Source of the DNA: Streptomyces sp. NK08204 | Lineage (GTDB): Bacteria > Actinomycetota > Actinomycetes > Streptomycetales > Streptomycetaceae | Length of the DNA stretch: 64,000 bases | Reading direction: 5' to 3' | NCBI RefSeq assembly: GCF_020400585.1 | Contig: NZ_JAINVF010000002.1 | Span: forward strand, 1-64,000 | In this document: one piece after another, positions 10,744 to 19,871 of the stretch | How positions within the stretch are numbered: position 1 is the first letter of the stretch | Layout of the letters: each line of letters opens with the position of its first letter | Made by a program: the position numbers and the translations under genes | Notes under the pieces: generated by a model | Database searches by the model: none | What the model saw: only the letters and a program-made list of their open reading frames with translations | What the model was told of the DNA's origin: nothing

Positions 10744-13533
10744 ATGGCCTCACGTCCCTCCGCAGCCAAGAAGCAGCCCGCGAAGAAGGCGGCCTCTCCC
10801 GCGAAGGGCCCGGCGAAGAAAGCCGCCGCGAAGAAGGCCCCGGCCAAGAAAGCGCCCGCCAAGAAGGCGCCCGCGAAGAAGGCCGCGCCGCCGGGCCCGG
10901 CCCCCAGCCCCACCGGGGGCATCTACCGGCTCGTGCGCGCCCTCTGGCTCGGCGTCGCACACGCGGTCGGCGCCGTCTTCCGCGGCATAGGGCAGGGCGC
11001 CAAGAACCTCGACCCGGCACACCGCAAGGACGGCGTCGCGCTGCTGCTGTTCGGTGTCGCGCTGATCGTCGCCGCCGGGACCTGGGCCGACCTGAAGGGC
11101 CCGGTCGGCGATCTGGTGGAGATCCTGGTCACCGGTGCCTTCGGCCGGCTCGACCTGCTGGTGCCGATACTGCTCGCGACGATCGCCGTACGGTTCATCC
11201 GGCACCCGGAGAAGCCGGAGGCCAACGGCCGGATCGTGATCGGCCTGTCCGCGCTCGTCATCGGCGTGCTCGGCCAGGTCCACATCGCCTGCGGCTCACC
11301 CGCCCGCAGCGATGGCATGCAGGGCATAAGGGACGCAGGCGGCCTCATCGGCTGGGCGGCGGCGACCCCGCTGACGTATGCCATGACCGAGGTGCTGGCC
11401 GTCCCCCTCCTGGTGCTGCTGACGGTCTTCGGGCTGCTCGTGGTCACCGCGACCCCGGTCAACGCCATCCCGCAACGGCTGCGCGCGCTCGGCGTGCGCC
11501 TGGGCGTCCTGCACGACCACGAGGCCGAGGAGTTCACCGAGGACGACGAGCGCTACGAGGATCAGTGGCGCGAGGCGCTGCCCGCGCGCCCCCGCCGACG
11601 CCGGAGCGCCCCCCAGGCGTACGACCCCGCAGACGCCGAGGAGGAGGCCCTCGCACAGCGCCGTGGCCGCCCCAGGCGCTCGGCCGTGCCGCAGCCCGAC
11701 CCGCGACGGCAGATGGACGCCGTGGACGTCGCCGCCGCAGCCGCAGCCGCGCTCGACGGCGCCGTGCTGCACGGCATGCCGCCGTCCCCGCTCGTCGCCG
11801 ACCTCACCCAGGGCGTCGCCGTGGGCGAGCGTGAGGACACCACCCCGGTGCCCGCGCCGCCCGCGGTGCCGGCCGCTCGCCCCCGGCAGGACATCCTCGA
11901 CAAGGACGAGCTCGAGCAGGACCAGCGGGGGGAGAGCGCCCCCGCCCCGGCCAAGAACGTCCCGGACCTGACCAAGTCCGTTCCCGACCTCACCAAGAAG
12001 GCCCCCGAGCAACCGCGCGACCTGCCTCCGCGCGCGGAACAGCTCCAGCTGTCCGGGGACATCACCTACGCGCTGCCCTCCCTGGACCTGCTCACGCGCG
12101 GCGGCCCCGGCAAGGCCCGCAGCGCGGCCAACGACGCCGTCGTCGCCTCGCTCACCCAGGTCTTCTCCGAGTTCAAGGTCGACGCGGCCGTCACCGGCTT
12201 CACGCGCGGCCCGACGGTCACGCGCTACGAGGTCGAACTCGGCCCCGCCGTGAAAGTCGAGCGGATCACCGCGCTGACCAAGAACATCGCCTACGCGGTC
12301 GCCAGCCCTGATGTGCGGATCATCAGCCCCATCCCCGGCAAGTCCGCGGTGGGCATCGAGATCCCCAACACCGACCGGGAGATGGTCAACCTCGGGGACG
12401 TGCTGCGTCTCGCCGAGTCCGCCGAGGACGACGACCCGATGCTGGTCGCCTTCGGCAAGGACGTCGAGGGCGGGTACGTCATGCACTCACTGGCGAAGAT
12501 GCCCCACATGCTGGTCGCCGGCGCCACCGGCTCCGGCAAGTCGTCGTGCATCAACTGCCTGATCACCTCGGTCATGATGCGGGCGACCCCGGAGGACGTC
12601 CGGTTGATCCTGGTCGACCCCAAGCGCGTCGAACTCACCGCCTACGAGGGCATCCCGCACCTGATCACGCCGATCATCACCAACCCCAAGCGGGCCGCCG
12701 AGGCGCTGCAGTGGGTCGTGCGCGAGATGGACCTCCGCTACGACGACCTGGCCGCCTATGGATACCGGCACATCGACGACTTCAACCGCGCGGTGCGCGA
12801 GGGCAAGGTCAAGCCGCCCGAGGGCAGCGAGCGGGAACTGCAGCCGTACCCGTACCTGCTGGTGATCGTGGACGAGCTGGCCGACCTGATGATGGTCGCC
12901 CCGCGCGACGTCGAGGACGCGATCGTGCGCATCACGCAGCTCGCGCGCGCGGCCGGCATCCACCTGGTGCTCGCCACCCAGCGCCCCTCCGTGGACGTCG
13001 TCACCGGCCTGATCAAGGCCAACGTGCCCTCGCGGCTGGCCTTCGCCACCTCCTCGCTCGCCGACTCCCGGGTCATCCTCGACCAGCCCGGCGCCGAGAA
13101 GCTGATCGGCAAGGGTGACGGCCTGTTCCTGCCGATGGGCGCGAACAAGCCGACCCGTATGCAGGGCGCGTTCGTCACCGAGGCCGAGGTCGCGGCCGTC
13201 GTACAGCACTGCAAGGACCAGATGGCGCCGGTCTTCCGGGACGACGTCACCGTGGGCAGCAAGCAGAAGAAGGAGATCGACGAGGACATCGGCGACGACC
13301 TCGACCTGCTGTGCCAGGCGGCAGAACTGGTCGTATCCACCCAGTTCGGTTCGACCTCCATGCTCCAGCGCAAGCTGCGCGTCGGCTTCGCCAAGGCCGG
13401 GCGGCTCATGGACCTCATGGAGTCCCGGAACATCGTCGGGCCGAGCGAGGGTTCCAAGGCGCGTGACGTCCTTGTGAAGCCCGACGAGTTGGACGGCGTG
13501 CTCGCTCTGATCCGCGGGGAGTCCGACGGGTAA
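10744..13533 (+). CDS. ftsK: DNA translocase FtsK/SpoIIIE family
   Basis: 929 residues. A Lys/Ala-rich N-terminus with AKKAPAKKAPAKKA-type repeats is followed by four hydrophobic segments (about 85-260) that anchor it in the septal membrane. A long Arg/Pro/Glu-rich linker leads to the FtsK alpha/beta motor: Walker A GATGSGKS at 593-600, then LILVDPKRVELTAYEGIPHL, the Walker B region LLVIVDELADLMM and LATQRPSVDVVTG. The C-terminal winged-helix gamma domain (QFGSTSMLQRKLRVGFAKAGR) binds directing repeats such as KOPS. It moves chromosomes through closing septa, in Streptomyces mainly during sporulation. The ATG was preferred over an upstream GTG because of the leaderless -10 element. It stands alone, downstream of osaB. 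Confidence 0.95.
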   Translation: MASRPSAAKKQPAKKAASPAKGPAKKAAAKKAPAKKAPAKKAPAKKAAPPGPAPSPTGGIYRLVRALWLGVAHAVGAVFRGIGQGAKNLDPAHRKDGVALLLFGVALIVAAGTWADLKGPVGDLVEILVTGAFGRLDLLVPILLATIAVRFIRHPEKPEANGRIVIGLSALVIGVLGQVHIACGSPARSDGMQGIRDAGGLIGWAAATPLTYAMTEVLAVPLLVLLTVFGLLVVTATPVNAIPQRLRALGVRLGVLHDHEAEEFTEDDERYEDQWREALPARPRRRRSAPQAYDPADAEEEALAQRRGRPRRSAVPQPDPRRQMDAVDVAAAAAAALDGAVLHGMPPSPLVADLTQGVAVGEREDTTPVPAPPAVPAARPRQDILDKDELEQDQRGESAPAPAKNVPDLTKSVPDLTKKAPEQPRDLPPRAEQLQLSGDITYALPSLDLLTRGGPGKARSAANDAVVASLTQVFSEFKVDAAVTGFTRGPTVTRYEVELGPAVKVERITALTKNIAYAVASPDVRIISPIPGKSAVGIEIPNTDREMVNLGDVLRLAESAEDDDPMLVAFGKDVEGGYVMHSLAKMPHMLVAGATGSGKSSCINCLITSVMMRATPEDVRLILVDPKRVELTAYEGIPHLITPIITNPKRAAEALQWVVREMDLRYDDLAAYGYRHIDDFNRAVREGKVKPPEGSERELQPYPYLLVIVDELADLMMVAPRDVEDAIVRITQLARAAGIHLVLATQRPSVDVVTGLIKANVPSRLAFATSSLADSRVILDQPGAEKLIGKGDGLFLPMGANKPTRMQGAFVTEAEVAAVVQHCKDQMAPVFRDDVTVGSKQKKEIDEDIGDDLDLLCQAAELVVSTQFGSTSMLQRKLRVGFAKAGRLMDLMESRNIVGPSEGSKARDVLVKPDELDGVLALIRGESDG

Positions 13534-13837
13534 GGGGGAGTCCGGCGGGTAGGCGAAGGACCGTGCGGCCGTCCGGCGCGCCTGGGTTACGCCGGGTGGC
13601 GGCACCGTCGTGATCCACCCGTTAGAGAGTGGTGAGCAACCGTTTCCCTTTGCCGTACGTCAAGTTGAGCGAAAGGAAAGGCACCTGTCCCATGCTGGGA
13701 CGCGTGCCCGACCGGCCACCGGGATGACCGGCCATTCCGATGGCGTACAAAGTCCACCGCCCGGTTGCCCCACCCTTTCGCACCCCCCCTAGACTGAGCT
13801 TCCAGCACAGGTGGCTACACGCTCGAAAGGCGCCCCC
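13534..13837 (+). other. Spacer between ftsK and the RodZ-like gene
   Basis: No gene seen. It contains a short inverted repeat GTCCC-ATGCT-GGGAC (13687-13701) and a direct repeat of ACCGGCC at about 13710 and 13727. A possible promoter for the next gene has TTGCCC at 13765-13770 and TAGACT at 13790-13795, but the 19-bp spacing is a little long. Confidence 0.4.
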
Positions 13838-14680
13838 GTGTCCATCGGCAACTCCCCTGAAGACGAGCGTCCGTTCCCCGACGAGTCCCAGGAGGCCCGC
13901 ACCTCCGTGGGCCGCGCCCTGAAGGAGGCGCGGATCGCGGCCGGGCTCACGCTGGACGACGTCAGCAGTGCCACTCGTGTCCGTATCGCCATCGTGCACG
14001 CCATCGAGGCGGACGACTTCGCCCCCTGCGGCGGCGACGTGTACGCCCGCGGGCACATCCGGACCCTGGCCAGGGCCGTGCACCTGGATCCCGCTGAACT
14101 GATCGCGCAGTACGACGCCGAGCACGGCGGGCGTCCCGCCCCCACCCCGGCCGCGCCCCTGTTCGAGGCGGAGCGGATCCGTCCCGACCGGCGGGGGCCC
14201 AACTGGACCGCGGCCATGGTCGCCGCGATCGTCGTCGTGATCGGTTTCGTCGGGTTCACCGCGGTCAGGGGCGGCGACGACGGGGGCGACTCTAAGTCAC
14301 AGCTCGCCGAGGGCAGCTCGCCCACGAAGACCAGGTCCGCCTCGGCGAGGCCGAAGAAGGACACGCCGGCCTCGCCGACCGCCGCGCCGTCCGACAGCGC
14401 CATCGCCGCCGCCCCGCAGGACAAGGTCACCGTCCAGGTCAGTGCGGCGAACGGACGCAGCTGGGTCTCCGCCAAGGATCACAACGGCCGGATGCTCTTC
14501 GACGGGCTGCTGAAGACGGGCGAGTCCAAGACCTTCCAGGACAGCTCGAAGATCAATCTCATCCTGGGCGACGCCGGCGCCATCCAGCTCTACGTCAACG
14601 GCAAGAAGATCGAGGACGACTTCCGGCCGGGCGCGGTGGAACGCCTCACCTACACCAAGGGCGACCCCGAGGTCGGATAG
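13838..14680 (+). CDS. RodZ-like helix-turn-helix membrane protein (HTH_25/DUF4115)
   Basis: 280 residues. An N-terminal HTH_25 domain (VGRALKEARIAAGLTLDDVS to AELIAQYD, about 20-100) is followed by a single transmembrane helix (WTAAMVAAIVVVIGFVGF, about 125-145), a Ser/Ala/Lys-rich linker and a C-terminal DUF4115-type beta domain ending near VERLTYTKGDPEVG. This order is that of the cytoskeletal adaptor RodZ, so a role at the membrane in cell shape or division is likely but not shown. The GTG is preceded by GAAAGG at 7 nt; another GTG 27 nt upstream lacks a site. It sits between ftsK and rimO on the same strand. Confidence 0.8.
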   Translation: MSIGNSPEDERPFPDESQEARTSVGRALKEARIAAGLTLDDVSSATRVRIAIVHAIEADDFAPCGGDVYARGHIRTLARAVHLDPAELIAQYDAEHGGRPAPTPAAPLFEAERIRPDRRGPNWTAAMVAAIVVVIGFVGFTAVRGGDDGGDSKSQLAEGSSPTKTRSASARPKKDTPASPTAAPSDSAIAAAPQDKVTVQVSAANGRSWVSAKDHNGRMLFDGLLKTGESKTFQDSSKINLILGDAGAIQLYVNGKKIEDDFRPGAVERLTYTKGDPEVG

Positions 14681-14757
14681 GGGACCTCCGGGAGCGAGTC
14701 CGACGGGGGTGGCCGGGACCGACAACCCCGTCGACGTCGGGTGTCGGACAGACAAAG

Positions 14758-14763
14758 TAGTCT
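14758..14763 (+). promoter_or_regulatory. Candidate leaderless promoter -10 of rimO
   Basis: TAGTCT ends 7 nt before the rimO ATG and no ribosome binding site is present, which fits a leaderless transcript covering rimO-pgsA-cinA. Confidence 0.55.
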
Positions 14764-14770
14764 TGAGCCC

Positions 14771-16249
14771 ATGCCTGAACGCCGTACCGTCGCACTCGTC
14801 ACTCTCGGCTGCGCCCGTAACGAGGTGGACTCGGAGGAGCTCGCAGGTCGTTTGGAGGCGGACGGCTGGCAGCTCGTCGAGGACGCCTCGGACGCCGATG
14901 TCGCCGTGGTCAACACCTGTGGCTTCGTGGAGGCCGCCAAGAAGGACTCCGTCGACGCCCTGCTCGAGGCCAATGACCTCAAGGGCCACGGCAGAACCCA
15001 GGCCGTCGTGGCGGTGGGCTGCATGGCCGAGCGGTACGGAAAGGAGCTCGCCGAGGCGCTGCCCGAGGCCGACGGCGTGCTCGGTTTCGACGACTACGCG
15101 GACATCTCCGACCGTCTGCAGACCATCCTGTCCGGCGGCATCCACGCCGCACACACCCCGCGCGACCGCCGCAAGCTGCTGCCGATCAGCCCGGCCGAGC
15201 GGCAGGAGTCCGCCGCGTCCGTGGCGTTGCCCGGCCACGCCCCCAGCGATCTCCCGGACGGCCTGGCGCCCGCCTCCGGCCCCCGCGCGCCCCTGCGCCG
15301 CCGGCTGGACGGCGCCCCGGTCGCCTCGGTCAAGCTCGCCTCCGGCTGCGACCGTCGCTGCTCGTTCTGCGCCATCCCGTCCTTCCGTGGCTCCTTCATC
15401 TCCCGCCGACCCAGCGACGTGCTCAACGAGACGCGCTGGCTCGCCGAGCAGGGCGTCAAGGAGATCATGCTGGTCTCCGAGAACAACACCTCCTACGGCA
15501 AGGACCTGGGCGACATCCGTCTGCTGGAGTCCCTGCTGCCCGAGCTGGCCGAGGTCGACGGCATCGAGCGGGTGCGCGTCAGCTACCTCCAGCCGGCCGA
15601 GATGCGCCCCGGCCTCATCGACGTACTGACCTCCACCCCGAAGGTCGCCCCGTACTTCGACCTGTCCTTCCAGCACTCCGCGCCCGGCGTGCTGCGCGCG
15701 ATGCGCCGCTTCGGCGACACCGACCGCTTCCTTGAGCTGCTCGACACCATCCGGAGCAAGGCCCCCGAGGCCGGTGTGCGCTCCAACTTCATCGTCGGCT
15801 TCCCCGGCGAGACCGAGGCCGACCTCGCCGAACTGGAGCGCTTCCTGACCGGCGCCCGCCTGGACGCCGTCGGCGTCTTCGGATACTCGGACGAGGAGGG
15901 CACCGAGGCGGCGACCTACGACAACAAGCTCGACGAGGACGTCGTCGCCGAGCGCCTCGCCCACATCTCCCGGCTTGCCGAGGAACTGGTCTCGCAGCGC
16001 GCCGAGGAGCGCGTCGGGCAGACCGTGCGGGTCCTCGTGGAGTCCGTGGACGACGAGGACGAGGACGGCGTGTACGGCCGCGCGGCCCACCAGGCCCCGG
16101 AGACGGACGGCCAGGTGCTGTTCACGAGCGGCGAGGGCCTGAGCGTCGGACGTATGGTCGAGGCGAAGGTGGTCGGTACGCAAGGTGTCGACCTGGTGGC
16201 CGAGCCGCTCACCGGCTCGGCCGGGTGCAGTGAGGAGGCGGGCAGATGA
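14771..16249 (+). CDS. rimO: Ribosomal protein S12 (Asp) methylthiotransferase RimO
   Basis: 492 residues. The N-terminal MTTase domain carries three cluster cysteines (LGCARN, NTCGF, VGCMAER). The radical SAM domain has the CX3CX2C motif at C193, C197 and C200 ([12 protein letters not shown]), and a TRAM domain closes the protein. RimO adds a methylthio group to an aspartate of ribosomal protein S12. LGCARN and the S12-type [10 protein letters not shown] separate it from MiaB, which is encoded elsewhere in this window. A Pro/Ala-rich linker of about 40 residues precedes the radical SAM domain. The stop overlaps the pgsA start by 4 nt (ATGA), so the three genes are translationally coupled. 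Confidence 0.93.
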   Translation: MPERRTVALVTLGCARNEVDSEELAGRLEADGWQLVEDASDADVAVVNTCGFVEAAKKDSVDALLEANDLKGHGRTQAVVAVGCMAERYGKELAEALPEADGVLGFDDYADISDRLQTILSGGIHAAHTPRDRRKLLPISPAERQESAASVALPGHAPSDLPDGLAPASGPRAPLRRRLDGAPVASVKLASGCDRRCSFCAIPSFRGSFISRRPSDVLNETRWLAEQGVKEIMLVSENNTSYGKDLGDIRLLESLLPELAEVDGIERVRVSYLQPAEMRPGLIDVLTSTPKVAPYFDLSFQHSAPGVLRAMRRFGDTDRFLELLDTIRSKAPEAGVRSNFIVGFPGETEADLAELERFLTGARLDAVGVFGYSDEEGTEAATYDNKLDEDVVAERLAHISRLAEELVSQRAEERVGQTVRVLVESVDDEDEDGVYGRAAHQAPETDGQVLFTSGEGLSVGRMVEAKVVGTQGVDLVAEPLTGSAGCSEEAGR

Positions 16250-17019
16250 CCGGAGTCCCGGCATCCGCCGCGGGCGGCTCCTCCGGCGGGCAGGGCGCAC
16301 GGGGCTCCGCCGCCGCTGCCGACGGTGCTCCCCAGGCCTCCGGTGCCGCTTCCGGTCCCGCCGGTCCGGCTCCCGACCCGCAGGCCGGCGGCCGGCCCGC
16401 GCGCGGCGGGAAGCTGGCCGCCGCGGCCGTCAACCAGGCCAGCGTGTGGAACGTCGCCAACCTGCTGACCATGCTCCGGCTGGTCCTGGTCCCCGGCTTC
16501 GTGGCGCTGATGCTGGCGGGCGGCGGCTATGACCCGGCCTGGCGCTCGCTGGCCTGGGCGGCGTTCGCCATCGCCATGATCACAGACCTGTTCGACGGGC
16601 ACCTGGCGCGCACCTACAACCTGGTCACGGACTTCGGGAAGATCGCCGACCCCATCGCCGACAAGGCGATCATGGGGGCGGCGCTCATCTGTCTGTCCGC
16701 CCTGGATGACCTGCCGTGGTGGGTGACGACCGTGATCCTCGGCAGGGAACTCGGGATCACCCTGCTGCGTTTCCTGGTCATCCGCTACGGCGTGATCCCG
16801 GCGAGCCGGGGCGGCAAGCTCAAGACGCTCACCCAGGGCGTCGCCGTCGGAATGTACGTCCTGCCACTGACGGGGTGGCTGGCGACGCTGAGGTTCTGGG
16901 TGATGGCTGCGGCCGTCGTCCTGACCGTCGTCACCGGCCTCGACTATGTAAGACAGGCCATTGTGCTGCGGCGCCGGGGAATTGCCGAGCGCGCGGCAGC
17001 GTTGGAGGAGGAAGTGTGA
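16246..17019 (+). CDS. pgsA: CDP-alcohol phosphatidyltransferase (PgsA-like, phosphatidylglycerophosphate synthase)
   Basis: 257 residues. After an Ala/Gly/Pro-rich N-terminus of about 60 residues comes a CDP-alcohol phosphatidyltransferase membrane domain with [18 protein letters not shown] and the complete signature DLFDGHLAR...[11 protein letters not shown] (DGx2ARx8Gx3Dx3D). The enzyme transfers a phosphatidyl group from CDP-diacylglycerol to glycerol-3-phosphate. The start overlaps the rimO stop (ATGA) and the end overlaps the cinA start (GTGA). In actinobacteria this paralogue commonly lies in a pgsA-cinA-clgR group, as here. The disordered extension might reflect a start further in; the overlap supports the ATG given. 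Confidence 0.87.
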   Translation: MTGVPASAAGGSSGGQGARGSAAAADGAPQASGAASGPAGPAPDPQAGGRPARGGKLAAAAVNQASVWNVANLLTMLRLVLVPGFVALMLAGGGYDPAWRSLAWAAFAIAMITDLFDGHLARTYNLVTDFGKIADPIADKAIMGAALICLSALDDLPWWVTTVILGRELGITLLRFLVIRYGVIPASRGGKLKTLTQGVAVGMYVLPLTGWLATLRFWVMAAAVVLTVVTGLDYVRQAIVLRRRGIAERAAALEEEV

Positions 17020-17561
17020 GTTCCATGGCCACCGAACTGGTGCGGCTACTGACCGTGAGGGGCGAGACCCTCGCCGTCGCGGAGTCGCTCACCGGTGGCC
17101 TGGTCGCGGCTGAGATCACGGCGGTCCCCGGAGCGTCGAAGGTCCTCCAGGGTTCGGTCACCGCCTACGCCACCAGGCTGAAGCACGAGCTGCTGGGCGT
17201 CGACGCCGCCCTGCTGGCCGCGCACGGAGCGGTGGATCCGCAGGTCGCAGCCCAGATGGCGGCAGGAGTGCGCAAGGCGCTGGGCGCCGACTGGGGTATC
17301 GCGACGACCGGTGTCGCCGGCCCGGACCCACAGGACGGCAAGCCCGTCGGGACGGTGTTCGTGGCCGTCGACGGCCCGCTCACCGGGGGCCCCGGTTCTG
17401 CCGGTGGCGGAAAAGTCGAGGCCCTGCGGTTGAACGGCGGCCGTGCGGAAATCCGTATGGAGAGTGTACGGAGCGTACTCGCACTGCTTCTGAAGGAGCT
17501 TGCGGGCGAACAGACCGGAAATGAGCGGGCACAGGATACGGAACGGAACGGGGGGTTTTGA
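17016..17561 (+). CDS. cinA: CinA C-terminal-domain protein (nicotinamide-nucleotide amidohydrolase, PncC-like)
   Basis: 181 residues containing only the CinA C-terminal (PncC) domain: VAESLTGGLVAAEITAVPGASKVLQG, then TTGVAGPDPQDGKPVGTVFVAV. Proteins of this type deamidate nicotinamide mononucleotide in NAD recycling; the N-terminal MoaB-like half of full-length CinA is absent. GTG overlaps the pgsA stop and is preceded by GGAGGAGGAA. An ATG three codons later is a possible alternative. A Gly-rich insert (TGGPGSAGGGK) precedes the last strand. Confidence 0.85.
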   Translation: MSSMATELVRLLTVRGETLAVAESLTGGLVAAEITAVPGASKVLQGSVTAYATRLKHELLGVDAALLAAHGAVDPQVAAQMAAGVRKALGADWGIATTGVAGPDPQDGKPVGTVFVAVDGPLTGGPGSAGGGKVEALRLNGGRAEIRMESVRSVLALLLKELAGEQTGNERAQDTERNGGF

Positions 17562-17670
17562 TGTTTGCAGCCCTGAGTGAACACGACATCGCTCCCCGCA
17601 CGGCCGCGGCGCAAGGCGGTACGGTGGGGCGAGAAGGATGCGGCTACGCGGTCCGAGGAGGGAGCCACCG

Positions 17671-18045
17671 ATGATTCTGCTCCGTCGCCTGCTGGGTGAC
17701 GTGCTGCGTCGGCAGCGCCAACGCCAGGGCCGTACTCTGCGCGAAGTCTCCTCGTCCGCCCGAGTCTCGCTCGGCTATCTCTCCGAGGTGGAGCGGGGGC
17801 AGAAGGAGGCTTCCTCCGAACTGCTCGCCGCCATCTGCGACGCGCTGGACGTACGGATGTCGGAACTCATGCGAGAGGTGAGCGACGAACTGGCGCTCGC
17901 CGAGCTGGCCCAGTCCGCCGCGGCCACCGAGCCCGTGCCCGCGCCGGTCCGTCCGATGCTGGGTTCTGTGTCGGTGACCGGTGTGCCACCGGAACGAGTG
18001 ACCATCAAGGCGCCTGCCGAGGCGGTGGACGTCGTCGCCGCGTGA
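17671..18045 (+). CDS. clgR: Xre-family transcriptional regulator ClgR
   Basis: 124 residues; the ATG follows GAGGAGGGA by 7 nt. The helix-turn-helix (about 8-65) reads [18 protein letters not shown], then [20 protein letters not shown]. In Streptomyces ClgR activates clp protease and lon genes and is itself a ClpP substrate whose turnover needs the two terminal alanines; this protein ends VDVVAA, keeping that signal. The position after pgsA-cinA is the one conserved in actinobacteria. It has its own 109-bp spacer and is followed by a strong hairpin, so it can be transcribed independently. Confidence 0.88.
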   Translation: MILLRRLLGDVLRRQRQRQGRTLREVSSSARVSLGYLSEVERGQKEASSELLAAICDALDVRMSELMREVSDELALAELAQSAAATEPVPAPVRPMLGSVSVTGVPPERVTIKAPAEAVDVVAA

Positions 18046-18101
18046 GGTTCGCCCGCGCGGCTCAACCGTCCGACAGCGGCCTGACGGCCCCATGTGAGTG
18101 A

Positions 18102-18153
18102 AGCCCTGGCCAGGCTCTCCGGGAAGACCCGGGGAGTCCGGCCAGGGCTTTCG
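18102..18153 (+). terminator. Terminator downstream of clgR
   Basis: AGCCCTGGCC pairs with GGCCAGGGCT, and the inner arms GGCTCTCCGGG and CCCGGGGAGTC pair with two wobbles around AAGA. The sequence continues TTTCG. It isolates clgR from dpsB. Confidence 0.8.
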
Positions 18154-18266
18154 TGTCGCTGCCGACACCTGCCCCGTTCAAACCCTTTGCGTCCGTTTGC
18201 TGGTATTCGGTGGGGCGGTCATCGTGAAAGGCGTCATGTGATGGCAGCGAGGTACGGAGGAAGCGG

Positions 18267-18737
18267 ATGTACGTGGTGAAGAGCCCGTTGACCGATGCGG
18301 ACCTGAAAACCGTGTCCGAGGCGCTGCAGGGCGCACTCGTGGACTTGGTGGACCTCGCCCTGGTCGCCAAGCAGATCCACTGGAACGTCGTCGGGCCCCG
18401 CTTCCGCTCCATCCACCTCCAGCTCGACGAGGTGGTCGACACTGCGCGTGGCTACTCCGACACGATGGCCGAGCGGGCCTCGGCGCTGGGGGTACCGCCC
18501 GACGGGCGCGCGGCGACGGTGTCCTCCAGCAGCGGCATCGGGAACACCCCGGCCGGCTGGATCAAGGACACCGACGCGGTCGGGACGATGGTGGAGGCGC
18601 TCGGCCTTGTGATCGTTCGGATGCGGGAGCGGGTGGCGGCGACCGCCGAGGCGGATCCGGTCTCCCAGGACATCTTCATCGGGGCCACGGCGGACCTGGA
18701 GAAGCATCACTGGATGTTCCAGGCCGAACACGCCTAG
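18267..18737 (+). CDS. dpsB: Dps-family ferritin-like DNA-protection protein
   Basis: 156 residues, preceded by GGAGGAAG. Ferroxidase-type ligands are visible in KQIHWNVVGPRF, SIHLQLDEVVDTA, and the C-terminal helix ends ATADLEKHHWMFQAEHA. Dps dodecamers oxidise and store iron and condense DNA under stress. The location next to clgR is that of S. coelicolor dpsB as I recall it; the Dps family assignment is certain, the paralogue letter less so. The transcript would start in the 120-bp spacer after the clgR terminator, where I see no clear promoter. Confidence 0.85.
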   Translation: MYVVKSPLTDADLKTVSEALQGALVDLVDLALVAKQIHWNVVGPRFRSIHLQLDEVVDTARGYSDTMAERASALGVPPDGRAATVSSSSGIGNTPAGWIKDTDAVGTMVEALGLVIVRMRERVAATAEADPVSQDIFIGATADLEKHHWMFQAEHA

Positions 18738-18844
18738 CGGTCCTGTCCCATGATCTGGCGTTGCACCGGTGAGCCGCTGGTGCGCCCTACGGGACGGGCG
18801 GGCGACCTCCTAGCGTCCGGGACTGGAGGGCTGGAGGTGGTGCC

Positions 18845-19123
18845 ATGGTGGGGCGGACAGCGCGCTGGGGGGCCGGACTGACGCTGGGCGCGGTGTGGTG
18901 GTGGGCCGTGCTGCGCCTCGCACTGGGGGAGGGCGCGGGAGTGGTCGAGGGGGCCGTCGCCGTCGGCGGGTGGGGGCTGAGTCTGCTCCCCGTGCACTGT
19001 GTGCCCAAGGGGCGGGCGGCAGGGGCCGTGCAGACGGGGCGGTGGAAGGCCGCCTGGCGGGTGGGGGACGTCACCAGGGCATCGCCGCACCCCCGTTCGG
19101 GCGAAGCGTCTGGCCGGTCGTGA
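18845..19123 (+). CDS. Small membrane protein of unknown function
   Basis: 92 residues; the ATG is 7 nt after GGAGG. Two hydrophobic stretches are visible (AGLTLGAVWWWAVLRLALG and VVEGAVAVGGWGLSLLPV), followed by a basic, Ser/Arg-rich tail. I do not recognise a named family. The last 53 bp overlap the end of the decayed SDR gene on the other strand, so the tail may not be conserved. It is flanked by dpsB upstream. Confidence 0.5.
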   Translation: MVGRTARWGAGLTLGAVWWWAVLRLALGEGAGVVEGAVAVGGWGLSLLPVHCVPKGRAAGAVQTGRWKAAWRVGDVTRASPHPRSGEASGRS

Positions 19124-19846
19124 ACGCCGACGCGCCCGACGCCAGAGACACCGACGCCAGAGACAGCACCGCGTGCGCCACGCCCCGGGCACGCCGGCCC
19201 GGTCCAGCGGCGACATCGGGGAAAGCGCCGCCTCTGGTGCGCGCACACCCTCGCGGTCGGGGCGGGTGGTCAGGGGGCGCACCCCGGCGTGATCGTGTTG
19301 AGCGGATGCCGTGCCGGCCGACCTCGATGGCCAGCGTGCTGGTCGGCTGTGCCACTGCCGCCTTCGCTGCGCCGTGGCAGAGCCGCCCGGCCGCCGGTGT
19401 CGATCGCGCCGGAGGCCATCGTGACGATGCTGTCCCGGGTGCCGCCGGCGGTCATCAGCGGGTCGCCTCCTGGCACGTGTACAGCAGGCCCTTGAAAATG
19501 ATGTTCAGCACCCGGTCGAGATCCTCGTCCCGGGTCCTGACAACGGGGCTGCTGTGCATGGGCCCGACGACGGCCGCCGGCACGTCCAGGCGCCCGCGGG
19601 ACCGCACGGCCTCGCCGGGCCGGGCCCGGTCGGTCACGTCGAGGACGGGCAGGTGTGCTGTGCCGCCGCGGTCCCGGACCGGCTCCGCCGTGCCGTGCAG
19701 GCTGTTCGCGTCCCGGTCGGCGCAGTGCACCGTAGCGCCCGCCTCGGCGAGCAGGACGGGGCAGGCCCGGCCGATGCCGCCGACGGCTCCGGTGACGAAC
19801 GCGGTGCGCCCGGTGAGGTCGTACGCCGTGAGGGGCGTGCGGGGAA
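19071..19846 (-). pseudogene. Decayed short-chain dehydrogenase/reductase
   Basis: SDR pieces occur in order on the minus strand but in different frames. They are YDLTGRTAFVTGAVGGIGRA (glycine-rich cofactor motif), VHCADRD, a segment to LNIIFKGLLYTCQEATR ending in TGA, then SIVTMASGAIDTGG in a second frame. LCHGAAKAAVAQ follows in a third, where the YxxxK tyrosine is His, and finally VAHAVLSLAS and SAFTTGQTLRPNGG. No start codon is found in the first frame. At least three or four single-base shifts are needed, so this is a real pseudogene rather than one sequencing error. It lies just downstream of nei. Confidence 0.8.
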
Positions 19847-19871
19847 CCGTACGGAGGTTTCTGACGGGACG

